Assembly: GCA_964624145.1 (NCBI GenBank) | Contig: CAZUXT010000002.1 | Coordinates: forward strand, 151,924 to 215,923 | Source of the DNA: WJMT01 sp964624145 | GTDB taxonomy: Bacteria > Acidobacteriota > Aminicenantia > Aminicenantales > Aminicenantaceae | Reading direction: 5' to 3' | DNA: 64,000 nt | In this document: piece after piece, positions 33,546 to 43,600 of the stretch | Layout of the letters: every line of letters starts with the position of its first letter | How positions within the stretch are numbered: position 1 is the first letter of the stretch | Position numbers and translations under genes: made by a program | The notes under the pieces: generated by a model | Told to the model about the DNA's origin: nothing | Databases searched by the model: none | Seen by the model: only the letters and a program-made list of their open reading frames with translations

Positions 33546-34518
33546 GATTGTGCGCAAGCCGGGCCGCTAATTTTATGGCCTCGTACATGCTGGTCGGATC
33601 AGCTGTCCCTTTTCCGGCGATATCAAACGCTGTCCCATGGTCGGGAGAGGTCCGAATAAAAGGAAGGCCGAGAGTCACATTGACTCCTTCGTTGAATGAG
33701 ACAAGTTTGAAGGCAATGAGACCCTGGTCATGATAGAGAGAGGCCACGATTTTTTTGCTTTCTTTATAAGCTTTGTTAAAGACAGTATCAGGGGGAAAGG
33801 GGCCGCTTATGTTCACCCCTTTTTCTTGAGCTTCTTTGACAGCAGAAATGATTTCATCGATCTCTTCGCGTCCCATTATTCCTCCCTCTCCCGCATGGGG
33901 ATTTATGCCCGGAACAAGAAGGTGGAATTTTCGGTTAAATGCCTTTTGGGTGAAAGTATCTAATCTTAAGAAAAAGTGATACAGGTCTTTTTTTTTGACT
34001 TTTTGCAGGGCCTTTTTTAAAGAGATATGATGGGTGAACAAAGCGACTTTCATGTTTTTAGAGAAAAAGGACATGATTGCTTCAGGATAATTTCTGGATA
34101 GGTATTCCGTATGACCGGCCCAGTCTATACCCGCAAGTTCCCATGCCTTTTTTGATATAGGGGCCGTGACCACAGCATCAAGAGTGCCTTTTTCCGCCTT
34201 TTCAACCGCTTTTTTAAAACAATTAAATGATAATGCGCCGTTTTCTTTACAGGGATGATTTGATGGAATTGACTGTGGATGAAAGGGCATATCATACACT
34301 GTGATTCTTGGGGATTTAAGTGTCTTTTGAGGCGTATAATCAGGAATTTTTCTATTAAAACCTACTCTCTCTATTTCTTTATCAATGATAAATCTGGGCC
34401 CGAAGAGGATGTAGTCTGCTTCCGGAAGGTTGGGGAAGGAAAAAAGGGCCTTTATGGTGACTTCAGGTCCTATCCCCCCCGGATCTCCTAAGCTGATTCC
34501 GATTGTAGTGAGCGCCAT
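33535..34518 (-). CDS. pdxA: 4-hydroxythreonine-4-phosphate dehydrogenase
   Basis: A 327-residue NAD-dependent enzyme of de novo pyridoxal phosphate synthesis. It starts IGISLGDPGGIGPEV and has VTAPISKKAW, GHTEYLS, PGINPHAGEGG and HDQGLIAFK, with the metal-binding histidines in place. It follows the Hfq-like gene by 18 bases and is likely co-transcribed with it; no pdxJ is seen nearby. Confidence 0.95.
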   Translation of the reverse strand: MALTTIGISLGDPGGIGPEVTIKALFSFPNLPEADYILFGPRFIIDKEIERVGFNRKIPDYTPQKTLKSPRITVYDMPFHPQSIPSNHPCKENGALSFNCFKKAVEKAEKGTLDAVVTAPISKKAWELAGIDWAGHTEYLSRNYPEAIMSFFSKNMKVALFTHHISLKKALQKVKKKDLYHFFLRLDTFTQKAFNRKFHLLVPGINPHAGEGGIMGREEIDEIISAVKEAQEKGVNISGPFPPDTVFNKAYKESKKIVASLYHDQGLIAFKLVSFNEGVNVTLGLPFIRTSPDHGTAFDIAGKGTADPTSMYEAIKLAARLAHNQKS

Positions 34519-34536
34519 TTTTTTCAGGGAAAAGTG

Positions 34537-34854
34537 TCAGTCCTTATTACTTTTTGATTTGGAGCTTGGCTCCAGCTTGTACAAATACTTGATATTGTTT
34601 TTAAAGACCAAAAGATTTGGAGCGTTTTTACGGTTGATTTTCAAGCAGTTATAATCGTACCATTCGATTTGGCCTTCTATTTTATCTCCATCAACGAAAA
34701 CGATCCCCATAAGGGTCTTTTTATTCATCTGTTTCAAATAATAATAGTTCTCCGCATAGGTATCGTAAGATGGGTGGGGTTTTTTTTGGGATATATTTTG
34801 TTTTTTACTCTCTTTATAATGGGAAAATTTTGGGCGTATTAATTTTCTGTTCAT
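34537..34854 (-). CDS. Hfq-like (Sm-fold) RNA-binding protein with basic N-terminal extension
   Basis: A 105-residue protein whose residues about 35-95 follow the Hfq pattern: ENYYYLKQMNKKTLMGIVF, VDGDKIEGQIEWYDYNCLKI (Sm1), and LLVFKNNIKYLYKL (Sm2). In standard Hfq the last motif reads YKHAIS; here the conserved histidine is Asn (FKNNIK). A lysine-rich 33-residue extension precedes the core, unlike normal Hfq where the extra sequence is C-terminal. Post-transcriptional regulation through RNA binding is likely. It has its own promoter at 34938-34910 and a GGAG ribosome site. Confidence 0.78.
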   Translation of the reverse strand: MNRKLIRPKFSHYKESKKQNISQKKPHPSYDTYAENYYYLKQMNKKTLMGIVFVDGDKIEGQIEWYDYNCLKINRKNAPNLLVFKNNIKYLYKLEPSSKSKSNKD

Positions 34855-34909
34855 GTTATTCTCCGAGAAGCGGATTTTGCTAGAAGTACCTGATACTTAT
34901 TTGTTTACA

Positions 34910-34938
34910 ATTATAGCACTCCCTCCGAATTATTTCAA
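34910..34938 (-). promoter_or_regulatory. Promoter of the Hfq-like gene
   Basis: On the minus strand TTGAAA (34938-34933), 17-base spacer, TATAAT (34915-34910). The leader is about 50 bases and ends with GGAGAATAAC before the ATG. Confidence 0.7.
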
Positions 34939-34999
34939 TGACCCCGGGTTCGCAGGGAAGACAAAAAAAATCAGAAGGACACTATTGAAGGCAAGAACT

Positions 35000-35028
35000 T
35001 TTACTGATTTTCATTCGTATATTATAAT
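35000..35028 (+). promoter_or_regulatory. Promoter of the toast-rack lipoprotein gene
   Basis: TTTACT (35000-35005), 17-base spacer, TATAAT (35023-35028). It drives the gene at 35107, whose ribosome site is AAGGAAGGAAAG. Confidence 0.65.
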
Positions 35029-35106
35029 AACAGAGAAGAACTTAACCAGCTTGGATGATGAACAAGTCGAGGTTGAAGAGACCAGGCCGGTCATAAGGAA
35101 GGAAAG

Positions 35107-35817
35107 ATGGAAAAAATAAAGATAAGCTTTGGATTAGCGGTTCTCATTTTTTTATTGTTTGTGTCTGTTACATGTATTCCCATTGGCGAACTGCAGGAAG
35201 ACTCCCGGACAGTAGAGCTTGAAGGGGCCCGGTTTGTTGAAGCGAGGTTTTATTTTGGCGCAGGTCAAATAGAGATATTCGGGGGAACGAAACATCTTCT
35301 GGAAGGAGTGTTTGAATACAACATTCAGCGATGGAGACCTGAGATCAATTACCGTATAGAGGGCTCTCAAGGATTTCTTTCTGTCCGACAGGGTGATTCA
35401 TCTGGAATTCCGGCAGGAAACGGAAGGAACTTCTGGGATATCTATTTGAACGAAGATATCCCTCTGGATTTGATAATTGATATGGGCGCAGGAGAAGGGG
35501 ACCTTGACCTTAAAGATTTGAACTTAACGTCACTCGATATAGATATAGGGGTCGGAGAGCTTGAAGTGGATATTTCCGGACGCTATCAGAATGACCTTGA
35601 TGTTGTTATTGACGGTGGTGTGGGTTCCACAACAGTGTATCTACCCAGGGATACAGGTGTCATCGTTCAAGTGGATAAGGGTATTGGGTCCATAAGTTCA
35701 AGAGATTTCATAAAAAAAGGGAAATACCTTGTCAATGAGGCTTACGGGAAAACAGACGTTGAGATAAGAGCCGACATTGATGCGGGAATCGGGAGCATTA
35801 CCCTAAAACTCAGATAA
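35107..35817 (+). CDS. Putative lipoprotein with toast-rack/LiaF-like beta repeats
   Basis: A 236-residue exported protein. The signal ends LLFVSVTC, a usable lipobox, so it is probably lipid-anchored. The rest is built of short beta strands with repeated glycine turns (YFGAGQIEIFGG, DMGAGEGDLDLKDL, DIGVGELEVDISG, DGGVGSTTVYLP, DAGIGSITLKL), the pattern of toast-rack and LiaF-C/DUF4097-like domains. Function is unknown; relatives act in envelope stress sensing. Its promoter lies 79 bases upstream. It converges on the S9 peptidase. Confidence 0.75.
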   Translation: MEKIKISFGLAVLIFLLFVSVTCIPIGELQEDSRTVELEGARFVEARFYFGAGQIEIFGGTKHLLEGVFEYNIQRWRPEINYRIEGSQGFLSVRQGDSSGIPAGNGRNFWDIYLNEDIPLDLIIDMGAGEGDLDLKDLNLTSLDIDIGVGELEVDISGRYQNDLDVVIDGGVGSTTVYLPRDTGVIVQVDKGIGSISSRDFIKKGKYLVNEAYGKTDVEIRADIDAGIGSITLKLR

Positions 35818-35853
35818 AGAAAACCTGACTTATTCATAAAAAGATGGCGATGT

Positions 35854-37905
35854 TCATTTGTCTTTACACCATTGATCCAGCCAATCGATGACGGTCTTGT
35901 GCCACAGTATGCTGTTGTGGGGTTTGAGAACCCAGTGATTTTCGTCAGGGAAATAGAGAAATTTGCTTGGAATGTGAAGGCGCTGCAGCGCGTTAAAAGT
36001 GGCCATCCCCTGAGTTTCCACGACTCTAAAATCATAAGCTCCGTGGATGATGAGCATCGGAGTTTTCCAATTTTTTACATAATTTACCGGGTTATGCTTT
36101 TCAAATCCTTCTGGATTTGTCCAGGGTGTCCCCATGTGGTCCCATTCAGGGAACCACAGTTCTTCAGTAGCATAATAGGCGAAGCGTTCATCCAGGTTAC
36201 CATCGTGATTGACGAGGCAGCAGAATCTATCCGGCCAGTTTCCTGCGATCCAGTTGATCATGAATCCTCCGAAAGAAGCCCCTAAAGCCCCGACTTTGTT
36301 TCCGTCCATCCAGGGATAGCGTTTGAGGGCCGACTCAAGTCCTTTTTTCAGGTCTTCCAAAGGTTTTCCGCCCCAATCTCCGCGGATAGAGTCAGTAAAA
36401 TCCTGTCCGTAGCCTACAGAGCCGTGAAAATCAACCATGACCACCGCATATCCGGCTCCTGCATAGACCTGAGGATTCCAGCGGTAATGGAAGTGATTTC
36501 CAAAGGAACCCTGGGGCCCGCCGTGAATGAGGAATGCCACAGGATACTTCTTTTCTGGATTAAAATCGATAGGTTTTACAATAATGCCGTAGACAGTTTC
36601 ACTGTTCCAACCTTTAAATGTGAACTGTTCGTGTTCTCCCATTTTTGCCTGGGCGATTTTTTCTTTGTTCATCTGTGTGATTTGAATGATCCCGCTTCCG
36701 TCCAGCTCAGCTGAATAGAGCTCAACCGGAGAGGCCAGATGGTCCATACCGAAAATGATCCGGTTTGTACATAATTCGGGAGAGCGTAAATATCCATCCT
36801 TTATGATTGTTTTGATCTTTTCCGTTTCTGTATCTATGGAAAATAGGGAATTCTGTCCCAGATTCGGAGCTGTGGCGTAGAGCTTTTTACCGTCAGGAGA
36901 CCAGCATATGGACGAAGGTGACAGGTCCCAGCTTTGAGTGATCACGCGTTTTTCACCATGGGGCCAGCCTTGAACAATAATCCGGAACCGGTCTGATTCG
37001 TATCCTGGCTTTTCCATAGCCAGATAAGCAAGGGCCTGACCATCGGGAGAAAAAACAGGCGTTGTATCCCATGCTTCGTTTTCTTCTGTTATACAGAGGG
37101 GCTTACTGCTTTTGTCAAAGCGAACAAGGTAAAGGTCGAAATCCGTGGACCAGGCCTCTTTACGCCCGGCATTACGTGCCGTAAAGATGAGTCCTTTGTT
37201 GTCCGGTGTGAATGTGATTTCTTCGGGGCCCCCGAAGGGCTGGGAGGGTGTGTCCGCATCCATTCCGGGCATGAGATCCTGTGCCTTTCCGCCCTGTGCC
37301 GGCATAACGAAAACATGGGACCTTCTGCCGTCTTCCCAGGTATCCCAGTGTCTGATGAAAACGTTTTCATAAATGCGGCCGCTGCTTTTTCGGGCTGCGA
37401 TCTGGTCAAGTTTTTCTTTTGTTTCCTCAGGATCAGTGAATTCAGGATAGACCTCCATGGTAAAAGCAATGGATTTCCCGTCTCTGGAAACGACAAGATT
37501 TCCTACATCCAGGGGTTGGTGAGTAACCTGCTGGGCTTCTCCGCCATCTATGGGTACTCGCCAGGCTTGAGATGAGCCTGAACGGGTGGACAGGAACCAA
37601 ATGTATTTTCCGCAGGGAGACCAGCGGGGATTAAAATCTGAAGCCGGATGGGCGGTGAGCTGCTTGGGATCTTTACCGTTTGTGTTGACCAGCCAGAGGT
37701 CTGTGCGGCCTCTGTTTTCGTCCAGATCCGTGGTATGGACTGTAAAAACGATGTTGAGTCCGTCAGGAGACACATGAGGGTCAGAAATTTGATTCATGGC
37801 GAGCATGTCGTGTACGGAAAAAGGATGCTGTTCTGCATAAATGCCCGATACAAGACCCAGAACGAAAAAAACAATGATGATAGACCTTCCAAATAATCTG
37901 CGCAT
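35854..37905 (-). CDS. S9 family prolyl oligopeptidase-type peptidase, exported
   Basis: A 683-residue serine peptidase of the acylaminoacyl/dipeptidyl-peptidase group. A signal peptide (SIIIVFFVLGLVSGIYA) leads to a WD40-like TolB/propeller domain with repeated SPDG motifs (HVSPDG, FSPDGQ, WSPDGKKL). The C-terminal hydrolase has the nucleophile GASFGGFM, then the acid in HGAYDFRV and the histidine in ENHWVL. It would trim short peptides in the periplasm, matching the peptide transporter at 12463. Confidence 0.93.
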   Translation of the reverse strand: MRRLFGRSIIIVFFVLGLVSGIYAEQHPFSVHDMLAMNQISDPHVSPDGLNIVFTVHTTDLDENRGRTDLWLVNTNGKDPKQLTAHPASDFNPRWSPCGKYIWFLSTRSGSSQAWRVPIDGGEAQQVTHQPLDVGNLVVSRDGKSIAFTMEVYPEFTDPEETKEKLDQIAARKSSGRIYENVFIRHWDTWEDGRRSHVFVMPAQGGKAQDLMPGMDADTPSQPFGGPEEITFTPDNKGLIFTARNAGRKEAWSTDFDLYLVRFDKSSKPLCITEENEAWDTTPVFSPDGQALAYLAMEKPGYESDRFRIIVQGWPHGEKRVITQSWDLSPSSICWSPDGKKLYATAPNLGQNSLFSIDTETEKIKTIIKDGYLRSPELCTNRIIFGMDHLASPVELYSAELDGSGIIQITQMNKEKIAQAKMGEHEQFTFKGWNSETVYGIIVKPIDFNPEKKYPVAFLIHGGPQGSFGNHFHYRWNPQVYAGAGYAVVMVDFHGSVGYGQDFTDSIRGDWGGKPLEDLKKGLESALKRYPWMDGNKVGALGASFGGFMINWIAGNWPDRFCCLVNHDGNLDERFAYYATEELWFPEWDHMGTPWTNPEGFEKHNPVNYVKNWKTPMLIIHGAYDFRVVETQGMATFNALQRLHIPSKFLYFPDENHWVLKPHNSILWHKTVIDWLDQWCKDK

Positions 37906-37928
37906 TTTTCCTCCTTTTCTCGTGTTTG

Positions 37929-37937
37929 ATTATATCA
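37929..37937 (-). promoter_or_regulatory. Extended -10 promoter of the S9 peptidase
   Basis: TGATATAAT on the minus strand is an extended -10 element with no obvious -35. The start would be near 37922, with AAAGGAGGAAAA before the ATG at 37905. Confidence 0.5.
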
Positions 37938-37993
37938 TAAAGATTTTAATTGAAGAAAATTTTCAAACCTAGTACACTAACAAACTTAAAATT

Positions 37994-40675
37994 TTGAGTA
38001 TTAAATTGAAGTCCAGTAATCATTGTATCTTAAAAACAAGAAATTCAGCCATACTTTTAGGGGCCCTGTTTCTGCTCTTAAGCGGTCTTGAATCCCGCCC
38101 TTTTGAAGAAAGACGCATACAGGCTGCAAGGATCACAGATCGAATCATAGTGGATGGGGTTTTAGAAGAAGCTTCCTGGCGGTCCGCGGGATTCACAGGA
38201 TTCATCCAATCTGAACCCCTGGACGGAGAGCCTGCCACAGAAAAAACAGTCGTATGGGTGGGGTATGATTCGAGCCATCTTTACATTGCCGCCCATCTTT
38301 ATGATTCCGAGCCGGAACGCATCATAACGAGATTGGGAAGAAGAGATGATGAGCTGGAGAGTGACTGGTTTATTTTTGCGGTTGACCCATATTTTGACAA
38401 AAGAAGCGGCTTTCAATTTGCTGTTAACCCCTCAGGGTCCATTATTGACGGCACTCTCTATAATGATGAGGGAAAAGATGATACGTGGGATGGAGTGTGG
38501 TCATGTTCCACAAGTCGAGATGAACAAGGTTGGTCTGTAGAGATAAAGATTCCCTACAATCAACTGAGGTTTAAGAAGAAAGATAAGTACATATGGGGAG
38601 TAAATTTTATCCGGGTCATTAAAAGGAAAAATGAAAAAAGCACTTTTTCGTGGATTCCGAAGGAGGAGAGCGGATATGTGTCCCGTTTTGCTGTATTGAC
38701 AGGAATCGAAAACATCAAACCGGCACGCCTGTTTGAGATGCTGCCTTTTGCTGTGGGGAAAGCTCTGCTGGGCCCTGAGGAGGAAGGGAATCCTTTTCAG
38801 ACCGGTGAGGAATTGACAGGCAATGCGGGATTTGATGTAAAGGCCGGCTTGAAGAGCAACCTCACTTTGAATATGACTGTGAATCCTGATTTTGGCCAGG
38901 TAGAGGTTGATCCTGCTGTGATCAATATCAGTGACCAGGAAACCTATTATGAAGAAAAAAGGCCGTTTTTTATTGAGGGTGCGGATATTTTCAGGTTCGG
39001 AACCGGAGGAGCGAATACGGTCAGGTATCTCGGGTGGGATAATCCCGATTTTTTTTACAGCCGGAGGATCGGCCGTTCACCGCAGGGCTCTATGCAGCCT
39101 TATGGATATGTGGATTACCCAGCCTGGACCACTATTCTGACAGCGGCAAAAGTGACAGGAAAAATCGGCAGGGGGTGGAACATCGGATTTCTGAATGCCC
39201 TTACGAACAGGGAAAATGCCACCATAAAGGTCGATGATGTGAACACAAAGCAGGAGATAGAGCCTTTTTCTTATTACGGAGTCTTTAGGGCACAGAAAGA
39301 ATTCAATCAGGGAAACCAGGGGCTGGGTTTCATTGCCACTTCAGTGATACGGGATTTTAAAACAGACGAACTGGCTGCTGTGATTCCAGGCAAAGCGTTC
39401 GGTTTTGCTGTGGACGGATGGGCCTTTCTTGATAAGGATAAGGGTTGGGTTGTGACTGGCTGGCTTGGGGGAACGCATGTATCCGGCACCAAAGAAGCGA
39501 TCACGGCACTTCAGGCCTCCTCCCTTCATTATTTTCAGCGTCCTGATGTTGATTATGTCCGTGTTGATGAGAATGCCACCTATCTGAGCGGCTGGGCCGG
39601 CCGTATCTTTCTAAACAAGCAGAAAGGAAACCTTGTCTTTAATACAGCTATTGGTGTCATGTCGCCGGGATTCAATTCAATGGATATGGGGTATCATACC
39701 CGGGGAGATGTCATCCACGGCCATATAGAAACAGGATACCAGACGTTCCATCCGGGCGCTCTTTTCCGGAACTGGAAGCTCACTCTGGCAGCCTGCCGCG
39801 GTTATGACTTTGGTGGAAACAGAATCAATGAAAATTACATATTTAATGCATTCGGACAGTTTCTGAATTACTGGTCCGCTGTTTTTTCCATGTCCTATGA
39901 TCCGACAAGATACAATCATTATTTGACGAGAGGAGGACCGATAGCTGAGTATCCCTGGGGTTTCACGCGGAGCTTAAGCCTAAGCAGTGATAACAGAAAA
40001 AAGGTCATAGGCTCTCTTTCACTTTTTTACAGGACGCATCCTTACGGGGCTTACAACTGGTCTGTGTATGCTGGTTTGACATGGAAGCCGGGAAGCAATT
40101 TGAGTGTATCCTTAAGGCCGGGCTATATGTGGAGGCATTCAGCCGGGCAGTGGGTCACAAGCATTGAAGATGAGTTAAAAACAGAAACGTATGGTGTCCG
40201 GTATGTGATGTCTGATATCATCGTGGAGACCATCCCCATTGAAATAAGAGTGAACTGGACCTTTACGCCCAAGCTCAGTCTTCAGGCATACCTCCAGCCT
40301 TATATCGGTGTGGGAGATTATTTCAAATTCAAGGAATGGAGAGCACCGAGAACGTTTGCTTTTTATGTCTACGGAGAAGGAGACTCTACGATTTCTCTGA
40401 ATGAAGGCGTGTATACATTTGATCCGGATGGCCCCGGCCCTGCTGAGCCTTTTTCCATAAGAAATCCTGATTTTAATTTGAAATCAATGCGCGGTACTGT
40501 GGTTCTCCGATGGGAATACAGTCCGGGCTCTACCTTTTATGCTGTTTGGACCCAGAACAGGGCGGATTACTCCTACCCGGGTCAGTTTGACTTATCAAGA
40601 GATATTCAGGCTCTGTTTTCAGCACCGGGCGATAACATATTTTTGATAAAGGTGAACTACAGATTCAAGCTGTAG
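37994..40675 (+). CDS. DUF5916 protein with N-terminal CBM9-like domain, probable outer-membrane barrel
   Basis: An 893-residue exported protein. After a hydrophobic signal (AILLGALFLLLSGLES) comes a CBM9-like sugar-binding domain (RITDRIIVDGVLEEASWRSA, HLYIAAHLYDSEP) and then the long DUF5916 region, rich in alternating aromatic strands typical of outer-membrane barrels, ending with FLIKVNYRFKL, whose last residues suit BAM recognition. The family is common in Bacteroidota and Aminicenantota and unassigned in function. The start is doubtful: no ATG or ribosome site is near, and TTG at 37994 or 38006 are the candidates. Its stop is 2 bases from the convergent RND gene. Confidence 0.8.
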   Translation: MSIKLKSSNHCILKTRNSAILLGALFLLLSGLESRPFEERRIQAARITDRIIVDGVLEEASWRSAGFTGFIQSEPLDGEPATEKTVVWVGYDSSHLYIAAHLYDSEPERIITRLGRRDDELESDWFIFAVDPYFDKRSGFQFAVNPSGSIIDGTLYNDEGKDDTWDGVWSCSTSRDEQGWSVEIKIPYNQLRFKKKDKYIWGVNFIRVIKRKNEKSTFSWIPKEESGYVSRFAVLTGIENIKPARLFEMLPFAVGKALLGPEEEGNPFQTGEELTGNAGFDVKAGLKSNLTLNMTVNPDFGQVEVDPAVINISDQETYYEEKRPFFIEGADIFRFGTGGANTVRYLGWDNPDFFYSRRIGRSPQGSMQPYGYVDYPAWTTILTAAKVTGKIGRGWNIGFLNALTNRENATIKVDDVNTKQEIEPFSYYGVFRAQKEFNQGNQGLGFIATSVIRDFKTDELAAVIPGKAFGFAVDGWAFLDKDKGWVVTGWLGGTHVSGTKEAITALQASSLHYFQRPDVDYVRVDENATYLSGWAGRIFLNKQKGNLVFNTAIGVMSPGFNSMDMGYHTRGDVIHGHIETGYQTFHPGALFRNWKLTLAACRGYDFGGNRINENYIFNAFGQFLNYWSAVFSMSYDPTRYNHYLTRGGPIAEYPWGFTRSLSLSSDNRKKVIGSLSLFYRTHPYGAYNWSVYAGLTWKPGSNLSVSLRPGYMWRHSAGQWVTSIEDELKTETYGVRYVMSDIIVETIPIEIRVNWTFTPKLSLQAYLQPYIGVGDYFKFKEWRAPRTFAFYVYGEGDSTISLNEGVYTFDPDGPGPAEPFSIRNPDFNLKSMRGTVVLRWEYSPGSTFYAVWTQNRADYSYPGQFDLSRDIQALFSAPGDNIFLIKVNYRFKL

Positions 40676-40677
40676 TC

Positions 40678-43600
40678 TTACAGTTCAGCGAGTTCTTCTT
40701 CTACCTTCTTATTTTTTTTGTTTTTGCGCCCTTCGAAAAAGGAATAAACAACAGGAACAATCAACAGAGTGATAAATGTGGAGCTGAGCAGTCCTCCGAT
40801 AACAGCACGGGCCATGGGGGCTTGGGCTTCACTTCCTTCCCTGAGTCCCATAGCTAGAGGTATCATGGCCATGATAGTGGTCATAGCTGTCATTAAAATG
40901 GGCCGCAGCCGTCTTCTCCCGGCTTCCTCAATAGCCTCTCTCATCTTCATCTTATCGCGTTTTCGGAGGAGGTTTGTATAGTCAACAAGAAGAATGGCGT
41001 TGTTGACCACGATGCCTCCCAGCATGATACAGCCTATATAGGACTGCATGTTGAAAGTGGTGTTGGTAAGAAAGAGCATCAAGACGACTCCTATGACAGC
41101 CATGGGAACCGAAAACATAACAATGAACGGATCGCGGATGGACTCATACAGCATGGCCATAATCATGTAAACAAGGAGAATAGCCAGAATGATGCTGGTC
41201 AGCAGTTCCCGGAATGCTTTTTGCTGTTCTTCAAAGTCTCCGGTGAAAGCAATGGAAAAATCTCTGGGAACCGGGACAGAACGCAATCCTCTGCGGATAT
41301 CGTTCTGGATAGTACCCAGATCCTTTCCCTCATAGTCAGCCGTGATGTTAACAATCCGCTCCCTGTCTCTTCGCTCTATACGAACAGGGCCTCTGCGCGA
41401 ACGGACATCCACAACATTGCGGAGACTGACCTGTTCTCCGTCTGAATTGGTCAGGGTAAGGTCAAGGATATCATCGATATCCATGTATTCCGAATCTTTG
41501 ACTTTGACCAAAATCCGGTACTCATATCCCCCTTCCCTGTACATGCTGGCCTGGCTTCCTGACAGAACGGTTTGAAGTGTACTTCCGATCTGGCTCACGG
41601 TAAGTTTCATATCCGCTGCTGACTGACGGTCAATGTGAAAGAGTTCCTCAGGATTTCCCACATCCCGGCTCAGCCTTACGTCAGTGATCCCTTCCACGTT
41701 TTCCGTCACGTTTTTGACCTGCTGCGCCAGTTCTTCGCTGGTATCTAAGTCAAAGCCGCGGATCTCGATCTGGACTCTTTCCTCAGACCCGCTTCCTCTA
41801 AAAAAGAACATGCCTCCACTGGCGCGTGTCCGGATAATGACTCCGGGAATATTTTCCAGTGCCGGACGGAGGGCATTGGCGATTTCCTGGCTCGAACGTG
41901 AGCGGTCGGGCTTGAGATTAACGGTGACGCTCCCGCTGTTCGCTCCTCTGCGCCAGCCTCCTCCCCCAAAGCTTTCTTCGAGGTCCTCAACCTCCGGAAC
42001 TTCTGCACGGATTATATCTGTGACTATTTTGATCTTTTCATCCATCAGATCTAGTTTTGTTCCAACTTCCATTTCCACGCTGACACGAACCTCTCCTTCG
42101 TCAGTCGAAGGCATGAATTCGCTTCCCACGAGACTGATGAGAGCGATGCTTCCAAGGAGAAGAGCTCCCGCGACACCCATAACAAGGGTCCGGTGGTCAA
42201 GAGAATAATGAAGAAGTTTTTTATAGCCGTCCTCCAGCTGGGAGAAAAAGTTACGTATGGAGTTGGCCAGTTTTCTCAATCTCCGGTTTGAATTTGGATT
42301 TTTAAGGTCAGAGGGCTTTAAGATACGGCTGCTCAGCATGGGCACTAAGGTCAGGGCCACGAATAGGGAACAAATCAAGGCAAAGCTCACCACATATGCC
42401 AGCTGCTTGAACATGATTCCGGCCATCCCGCGTATGAAAACCATGGGCAGGAAAACGGCCAGAGTGGTTAAAGTACTGGCTACAATAGCTGAGGAGACTT
42501 CCTGAGTTCCCACAGAGGCCGCTTTAAAACGCGGCATGCCGGACTCCTGCAGCCTGAAGATATTTTCAAGAACCACAATGGCATTGTCCACGAGCATCCC
42601 GATGCCGAGGGCCAATCCTCCCAGAGTCATAATGTTTAAGGTAAAGCCTCCGAAATAAATCAGGGCAAAAGTGGCAATGATAGAGATAGGGATGGCTGTT
42701 GCAATGACCAGTGTGCTTCTTATGTTTGTCAGAAAGAAAAGCAGAACGAAGACAGCCAGAATTCCCCCGTAGATAGCGGCAGAGCTTACATTGCTGATGG
42801 CATTTTTTATGTACTGGGAGCTGTCAGTGACCGAGATCATCTGGATTTGCGGGATATCCCGCTCTATTCTTTCGACTTCTTTCAACACTCCTTGAGCCAC
42901 AGCCACCGTGTTTTTTCCAGACTGTTTGTTGATGGCGATCCGGGTTCCGGGGATTCCGTTAACGCGTACGATACGCGTTATTCTTTGGTGTGTATCGTCT
43001 ATACTGGCAATCTCTTTGAGCAGAATAGGAACGTTGTCGCGGAAAGCCACGACCGTGTTTCTGATCTCGTCGAGATTGGTGTAAGCGCCGGGGATCCTTA
43101 CCTGGACTTCATAGTTACCTTTTTCTATGATTCCCGCCGGTGTGTCGATGTTTTCCTGGCGGATTGTATTTATAACCTGATCCAGGGGAAGGCCTAAGGC
43201 TTTGATTCTGTCCGGGTATAAGTTGATTTGGATTTCCCGCTGATGTCCACCCCACACATCAACGGAGGCGACACCGGGAATTCGCTCGATGCGGTAGGAG
43301 ATCTGTTCGTCAATGATGCGCCGGGTTTGCACGGGATCCAGGTTACTCAAAACCCCGAGTATCAGTATGGGGAACTGGGCGGGATCGAATTTTCTGAGCA
43401 TGGGTCTGTTAACTTCCTCGGGAAGACGGGGCACTACCCTGTCAAGCCTTTCCCGGATATCATCCGAAGCCGCATCCAGGTCAACGCCCCAATCGAACAT
43501 GACTCTCACCGTGCTGCTTCCCTCAGAGGAGATGGAATACACTTCTTCCACTCCTGGAACAGCACTCATGGCCTCTTCGATGGGCCGGGTGACCAACTGT

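Noticed and set aside
34853..35119. 88-codon plus-strand open frame starting opposite the Hfq-like ATG
   Set aside because: It has no ribosome site and contains two good promoters, TTGAAA/TATAAT for the Hfq-like gene and TTTACT/TATAAT for the gene at 35107. The stretch is better read as a divergent regulatory region.
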